Shown here: positions 59,838-64,000 of the stretch, one piece after another
Layout of the letters: every line of letters starts with the position of its first letter
Numbering within the stretch: the stretch's first letter is position 1
DNA from: Actinacidiphila oryziradicis
Lineage (GTDB): Bacteria > Actinomycetota > Actinomycetes > Streptomycetales > Streptomycetaceae
NCBI RefSeq assembly: GCF_005047355.1
Contig: NZ_SUMC01000028.1
Coordinates: forward strand, 1-64,000
Direction: 5' to 3'
Length of the DNA stretch: 64,000 bases
Program-made: the position numbers and the translations under genes
Notes under the pieces: model-generated
Database searches by the model: none
The model's input: only the letters and a program-made list of their open reading frames with translations
Told to the model about the DNA's origin: nothing

Positions 59838-60755
59838 ATGTCGGTCACCACGGCAGTCACAGTGAGGGGGGCCCGCCTCCGGCGGTTCTCCCCGGGCCGC
59901 GCCCTTGCCTGGGCCTACCTCGCAATCGTCGTGTTCATCACGCTGTTCCCCTTCTACTGGATCCTTCGCACAGCCCTGTCGAACAACTACAGTCTGGCCA
60001 CGCACCCGTCCTCCCTGCTGCCGGTGGGCTTCACCTTCGGTGCGTTCAAACGGGTCCTCGGACTCGCCAGCATCGCGGAGGCACAGGCCCAGGGCGGCTC
60101 GGGAGCATCGCTGAACATCGCGCTGTATCTGCGCAATTCGATGATCTACGCCGGCGTGCAGACGGTGTGCATCGTCTTCTGCTCCGCCACGGCCGCCTAC
60201 GCGTTCGCCCGGCTGCGGTGGCGGGGCCGCAACGTGGTGTTCGGCGTCCTGCTCGGCGCACTGATGGTGCCGTCCGTCTTCACCATGCTGCCGAACTTCG
60301 TCCTCATCAAGGACCTCGGTCTGACGAACACCTTCGCCGGCATCATTCTGCCCGGGGCGTTCTTCTCGGCCTTCGGCCTCTTCTTCCTGCGGCAATTCAT
60401 GCTGGGCATCAGCGAGGAGATCGAGGAAGCCGCGATCATCGATGGCGCCGGCCCGCTGCGGGTCTTCTTCCGCATCATCCTGCCGATGTCGGCCGGGCCG
60501 CTCGCCACCATTTCGCTGCTGCTGTTCATCAACGCCTGGAACGACTACTTCTGGCCGCTGCTCGTGGCCAACGACGCGAGCGTCCAGCCGCTGACGCTCG
60601 CGCTGGGCGTGTTCAAGCAGTCCTCGCCCCAGGCGGCGCCGGACTGGGCCGGGCTGATGGCGGCCACGCTGTTCGCCGCGCTGCCGATGCTCCTGCTGCT
60701 CGTCGTCTTCGGCCGACGCATCATCAACTCCATCGGCTTCTCCGGCATCAAGTAA
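59838..60755 (+). CDS. CUT1 sugar ABC transporter permease (MalG type)
   Basis: 305 aa from ATG 59838 (AAGGAGA upstream, 13 bp after the first permease). Six helices; EAA loop IEEAAIIDGAGPLRVFFRII with LPMSAGPLATISLLLFINAW NDYFWPLL-type sequence. It forms the inner-membrane channel with the preceding permease and would need an exported binding protein and an MsiK-like ATPase encoded elsewhere. Confidence 0.92.
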   Translation: MSVTTAVTVRGARLRRFSPGRALAWAYLAIVVFITLFPFYWILRTALSNNYSLATHPSSLLPVGFTFGAFKRVLGLASIAEAQAQGGSGASLNIALYLRNSMIYAGVQTVCIVFCSATAAYAFARLRWRGRNVVFGVLLGALMVPSVFTMLPNFVLIKDLGLTNTFAGIILPGAFFSAFGLFFLRQFMLGISEEIEEAAIIDGAGPLRVFFRIILPMSAGPLATISLLLFINAWNDYFWPLLVANDASVQPLTLALGVFKQSSPQAAPDWAGLMAATLFAALPMLLLLVVFGRRIINSIGFSGIK

Positions 60756-60789
60756 CCCCCAGCAACAGAGCACACAGTTGGAAAAGGAA

Positions 60790-63240
60790 ATGACGCACAC
60801 ACATCACCCCGGGGACCTGCTCCTCGCCTGGCCACGGCCGGCCGCGGACTGGATAGAGGCCGCGCCGGTCGGCAACGGCAGGCTCGGCGCCATGGTGTTC
60901 GGCGGAGCCGAGCACGCCAGATTCCAGATCAACGACTCCACGGCCTGGTCCGGCACCCCGCACGGACCCGCCGAGGGCCTGGCCGACGTGCTGGCGGCAG
61001 GAGCCGGACCCGAGCGCCTCGAAGAGGTACGCGCGGCGATCCGGGCCGGAGACCACCGGCGTGCCGAAGCGCTGCTGATGTCCTTCGAGGGGCCCTACAG
61101 CCAGGAGTACCTGCCCTTCGCCGACCTGTGGATGTCCCCGGCCCCCGGCCAGGACACCGAGTACCACGGCCGGACGCTGAACCTCGACAACGGCGTCGTG
61201 GAAGAGCGGCTCACCATCGGCGGCCACACCGTCCGCCGCCTGACCTGGGCCAGTCGTCCGGCCGGCACCGTCTGTGTCGCCGTTGTCGTCGAAGGCGGCA
61301 GCATCGACCTGCGGCTGGAGCTGTCCTCGCCACTGCGGGTGGCGCACCGGACGGCGGACGCCACCGGACTCGCCCTGGGCGTCGAGCTCCCCGTCGACGG
61401 GGCTCCCGAGCACGAGCCGCAGGTCGCCGAGCCGCTGCGCTACGCCGACGGCCCGGTCGGCGGGTACGACCCGTTCGGCGCCGCAGCCGTGAAAATCGAC
61501 ACCGACGGCCAGGTGGCCGCCGACGACGGCGGCACGGCCACCGTGCACGGCATGACCCGGGCACTGTTCACGCTCGCCACCTCGACCAGCGCCGCCGACG
61601 CATGGTCCGGCGCGACCGGCCAGGCCCGCTCCCGGCAGCAACAACTGGACGACGCGGCCGCCACCGCCGCGCGGGCACTCGCACTCGGCGCGGACAAGCT
61701 GCTGCACACCCATGAAGCGGACCTGCGCGCGCTGCTCGGCGCCACCGCCCTACGGATCGGCCCCCGCCGGGCCGGCGTCTTCGATGTCGCCACGGACGTC
61801 CTGTCCGGCACGGACGAACAGCTCACTGCCACGGTGATGTTCCAGCTGGGCCGCTATCTGCTCGCCTCCGCCTCCAGGCCGGATTCCGGCCCGCCGGCCA
61901 ACCTGCAGGGCATCTGGAACGCCGACCTGCGGCCGCCCTGGTCCTCGAACTACACGATCAACATCAACACCCAGATGAACTACTGGTGCGCCGAGCCCAC
62001 CGGACTGAGCGAGTGCCACCTTCCGCTGTTCGACCTGCTGGAGAAGCTCGCGGACACCGGCGGCCCGGTGGCACGGCAGCTCTACGGCGCGCGTGGCTGG
62101 GTGGCCCATCACAACACCGACATGTGGGGCTGGGCGCTCCCGGTCGGCATGGGGCACAGCAGCCCCTCCTGGGCGATCTGGATGATGGGGGGCGTCTGGC
62201 TCACCCAACACGTCTGGGACCACTACGACTTCACCGGCGACACCGTATTCCTGCGCGAGCGGGGCTGGCCTCTGCTGCGAGGCTGCGCCGAATTCTGCCT
62301 GGACTGGCTGGTCGACGGCCCGGACGGCCGGCTGGACACCATCCCCTCCACCTCGCCGGAGAACCTCTTCCTCTCCCCCGAGGGCACGCCCCAATCAGTG
62401 ACCTACTCGTCGGCCATGGACATCGCTCTGATCCGGGCCCTGTTCGACCGCTGTCTCGGCGCGGCCGAGGCACTCGGGGTGGACGACCCGGTCTGCGCCG
62501 AGATCCGGGCCGCGCTGCCACGGCTGCGCCCGCCGGTCGTCACCTCCGGCGGCTGGCTGCAGGAGTGGGCCGAGGACCTGCCGGAGCAGGACCCGGCGCA
62601 CCGGCACGTGTCGCAGACGGTCATGGTGTACCCGCTCGGGCAGATCGATCCGGAGCGGACACCGGAACTGGCCGCGGCCGCGGCACAGTTGCTCGACCGG
62701 CGCGGTCCCGGCGCCATGGGCTGGTCCTGGGCTTGGAAGATCGCGCTGCGGGCCCGGCTCGGCGACGGGGAGACCGCCCGCTCGCTCCTCCTGGAGGCGA
62801 CCCGTCCCTTCACCGACGATCCGGCCACGAACGCGCCGGTGGACGGCTCGGAGTGGGGCGGGCTGCTGCCGAACCTCTTCAGCACCCATCCGCCGTTCCA
62901 GATCGACGGCAACTACGGCTTCGCCGCGGCGCTGGCCTAGATGGTGGTGCAGAGCCACGGCGGCGTCATCCGCGCGCTGCCCGCCCTGCCCGCGGCCTGG
63001 CCGGACGGCTCGGTCCGCGGCATCCGCTGCCGGGGCGGGCTCGCGGTCGACCTCAACTGGCGGGCCGGCGCGCTCGACACGCTCACCGTACGGCGGCTCG
63101 GCGGCGATCCGGACCGCACAGTGCGCGTCCGGTACCGCGAGCACGAGGCGGAGCTGACTCTGAACATGGGACAGCGGATCCGTCTGGGTGCGTCACTCGA
63201 AGCGACCACCGACGCGGAGAAGGCGACGCCGCCGTGCTGA
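60790..63240 (+). pseudogene. GH95 alpha-L-fucosidase/galactosidase gene interrupted by an in-frame amber codon
   Basis: One frame of 816 sense codons is broken by TAG at 62938-62940 (codon 717). Before it: VGNGRLGAMVFGGAEHARFQ, INDSTAWSGTPHGPAEG, the catalytic-centre motifs NININTQMNYWCAEPTGLSE-like, STSPENLFLSPEGTP (acid Glu) and QIDGNYGFAAALA. The codons straight after it, MVVQSHGGVIRALPALPAAW PDGSVRG, are the normal GH95 continuation, where GAG (Glu) would be expected in place of TAG. The first part (716 aa) keeps all catalytic motifs and loses only the C-terminal beta-domain. It is cytoplasmic, with GGAAAAGGA before ATG 60790. A nonsense mutation, readthrough or a sequencing error are the options. 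Confidence 0.85.
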
Positions 63241-64000
63241 CCGACCTGGACCGGCCCGCGCTGGAGGACTACCGCAGCGCCTACCGGGAACCGGCGGACT
63301 TCGACGCGTTCTGGCACACCACCCTCGCTGAGGCCCGGGAACACGACCTGGCGCTCGAAGTGGCCCCGGTGAAGACGGACCTGGAGACCGTTGACGTCTA
63401 TGACGTGACCTTCGCGGGATTCGGGGGCCACCCGATCCGGGCCTGGTTGCGCCTGCCCCGGCAGCGCGGCGGCCCGCTGCCGGCCGTGGTGCAGAGCCAC
63501 GGGTACTCCAGCGGACGCGGGGCCCCCGTCGAGGACCTGCTGTGGGCCTCCGCGGGCTATGCCCATCTGGTGATGGACGCGCGCGGCCAGGGTGGCAACC
63601 ACGCGGGCGGGGACACCGCCGACCCGGTGGGCAGCGGCCCCTCCTACCCCGGTTTCCTCACCCGCGGCATCGAGGACAAGGAGACATACGTCTACCGCCG
63701 CGTCTTCACCGACGCGGTGCGGGCCGTCGAGGCCGTCCGCAGCATCGACGCCGTGGACTCCGCGCGGGTCGCGGTGGTCGGCGCCAGCCAGGGCGGCGGC
63801 ATCGCCCTGGCGATGGCGGGGCTGGTCCCCGACCTCACCGCCGTCCATGTGCAGGCGCCGTTCCTGTGCGACATCCGACGCGCCACGACGATCACCTCGA
63901 CCATGCCGTACGCGGAGATCACAGGCTATCTGGCCGCACACCGGAACTCGGTGCAACAGGTCTTCCGGACGCTCGCGTACTTCGACGGCATCGCGTTCGC
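63234..64000 (+). CDS. CE7-type acetyl xylan esterase/cephalosporin deacetylase, partial (runs off the window)
   Basis: GTG 63234 overlaps the GH95 stop by 7 bp and the frame stays open to the window end: 255 of about 320 residues. CE7 motifs are YRSAYREPADFDAFWHTTLA, VYDVTFAGFGGHPIRAWLRL, PAVVQSHGYSSGRG, MDARGQGGNHAGGD, GIEDKETYVYRRVFTDAVRA, and nucleophile Ser185 in VVGASQGGGIALA. It removes acetyl groups from oligosaccharides in the cytoplasm. Its place at the end of the galactoside/fucoside operon suggests acetylated plant hemicellulose or galactoglucomannan as food. The catalytic Asp and His lie beyond the window. Confidence 0.92.
   Translation, partial: MLTDLDRPALEDYRSAYREPADFDAFWHTTLAEAREHDLALEVAPVKTDLETVDVYDVTFAGFGGHPIRAWLRLPRQRGGPLPAVVQSHGYSSGRGAPVEDLLWASAGYAHLVMDARGQGGNHAGGDTADPVGSGPSYPGFLTRGIEDKETYVYRRVFTDAVRAVEAVRSIDAVDSARVAVVGASQGGGIALAMAGLVPDLTAVHVQAPFLCDIRRATTITSTMPYAEITGYLAAHRNSVQQVFRTLAYFDGIAF

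Noticed and set aside
62941-63240. Separate 99-aa gene starting at ATG 62941
   Set aside because: It is the in-frame continuation of GH95 after a nonsense codon. It has no ribosome-binding site and matches the family's C-terminal domain.

Overview
The window is high-GC DNA with strong G/C preference at third codon positions, frequent GTG/TTG starts, many 4-bp stop/start overlaps, Tat-exported carbohydrate enzymes and at least one GC-rich intergenic repeat of the type scattered through Streptomyces chromosomes. I infer a Streptomyces or close relative. I found no tRNA, rRNA, CRISPR array or prophage.

Layout. (1) 1-1073 is a gene graveyard: a methyltransferase tail, a collapsed IS200/IS605-type tnpB element with its right-end hairpins, and the tail of a berberine-bridge-type oxidase. 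(2) 1210-5138 is an OpuC-type osmoprotectant ABC transporter operon (ATPase, two permeases, lipoprotein), closed by a perfect 52-bp palindrome. (3) 5338-6204 encodes an LLM-class, probably F420-dependent, oxidoreductase. (4) 6245-22413 is a plant-polysaccharide locus. It holds a Tat-secreted beta-helix glycosidase, a 1331-aa multidomain lyase, a C-terminally truncated GH51 arabinofuranosidase, an N-terminally deleted GH31, a CUT1 sugar importer without its own ATPase, a LacI regulator and a GH2 beta-galactosidase. Four promoters share one architecture: -35 TTGAC(N), 17-bp spacer, -10 TARCGT, then a TTTGACCGGTMAAA operator. The two divergent promoter regions, at 6.2-6.6 kb and 17.8-18.4 kb, are inverted paralogues, and the first still carries a dead fragment of a second lacI. 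(5) 22674-27311 holds a DedA protein, a TetR regulator with a palindromic operator, two small membrane proteins, a decayed CoA-transferase and an NfeD-like/SPFH pair.

(6) 27482-48597 is a nearly complete choline-to-glycine catabolic island. It encodes choline dehydrogenase (GMC), betaine aldehyde dehydrogenase, betaine import (ProV, a double-domain ProW, ProX), a Rieske oxygenase with FAD reductase and Rieske ferredoxin for betaine demethylation, a dimethylglycine dehydrogenase-type flavoprotein, and heterotetrameric sarcosine oxidase (SoxB, a fused SoxD-SoxA, SoxG). PurU disposes of formyl-tetrahydrofolate, and an IclR regulator sits inside the island. A palindrome TTGCG-N5-CGCAA lies upstream of most of these transcription units and is the likely IclR operator. 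A decayed transposase and an acetyltransferase interrupt the island at 42.3-43.3 kb.

(7) 48834-52999 holds a secreted DUF1906 protein and a large PAS/GAF/SpoIIE/HATPase signalling phosphatase. (8) 53070-64000 is an alpha-galactoside/fucoside locus: a divergent, apparently leaderless ROK repressor, GH36 and GH27 alpha-galactosidases, two CUT1 permeases without a binding protein or ATPase, a GH95 enzyme broken by an in-frame amber codon, and a CE7 acetyl esterase that runs off the window.

The two most unusual things are the mirrored LacI divergons with a lacI relic, and the unified betaine regulon with its palindrome and fused sarcosine oxidase subunits. All functions come from reading sequence motifs. 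No database search was run.
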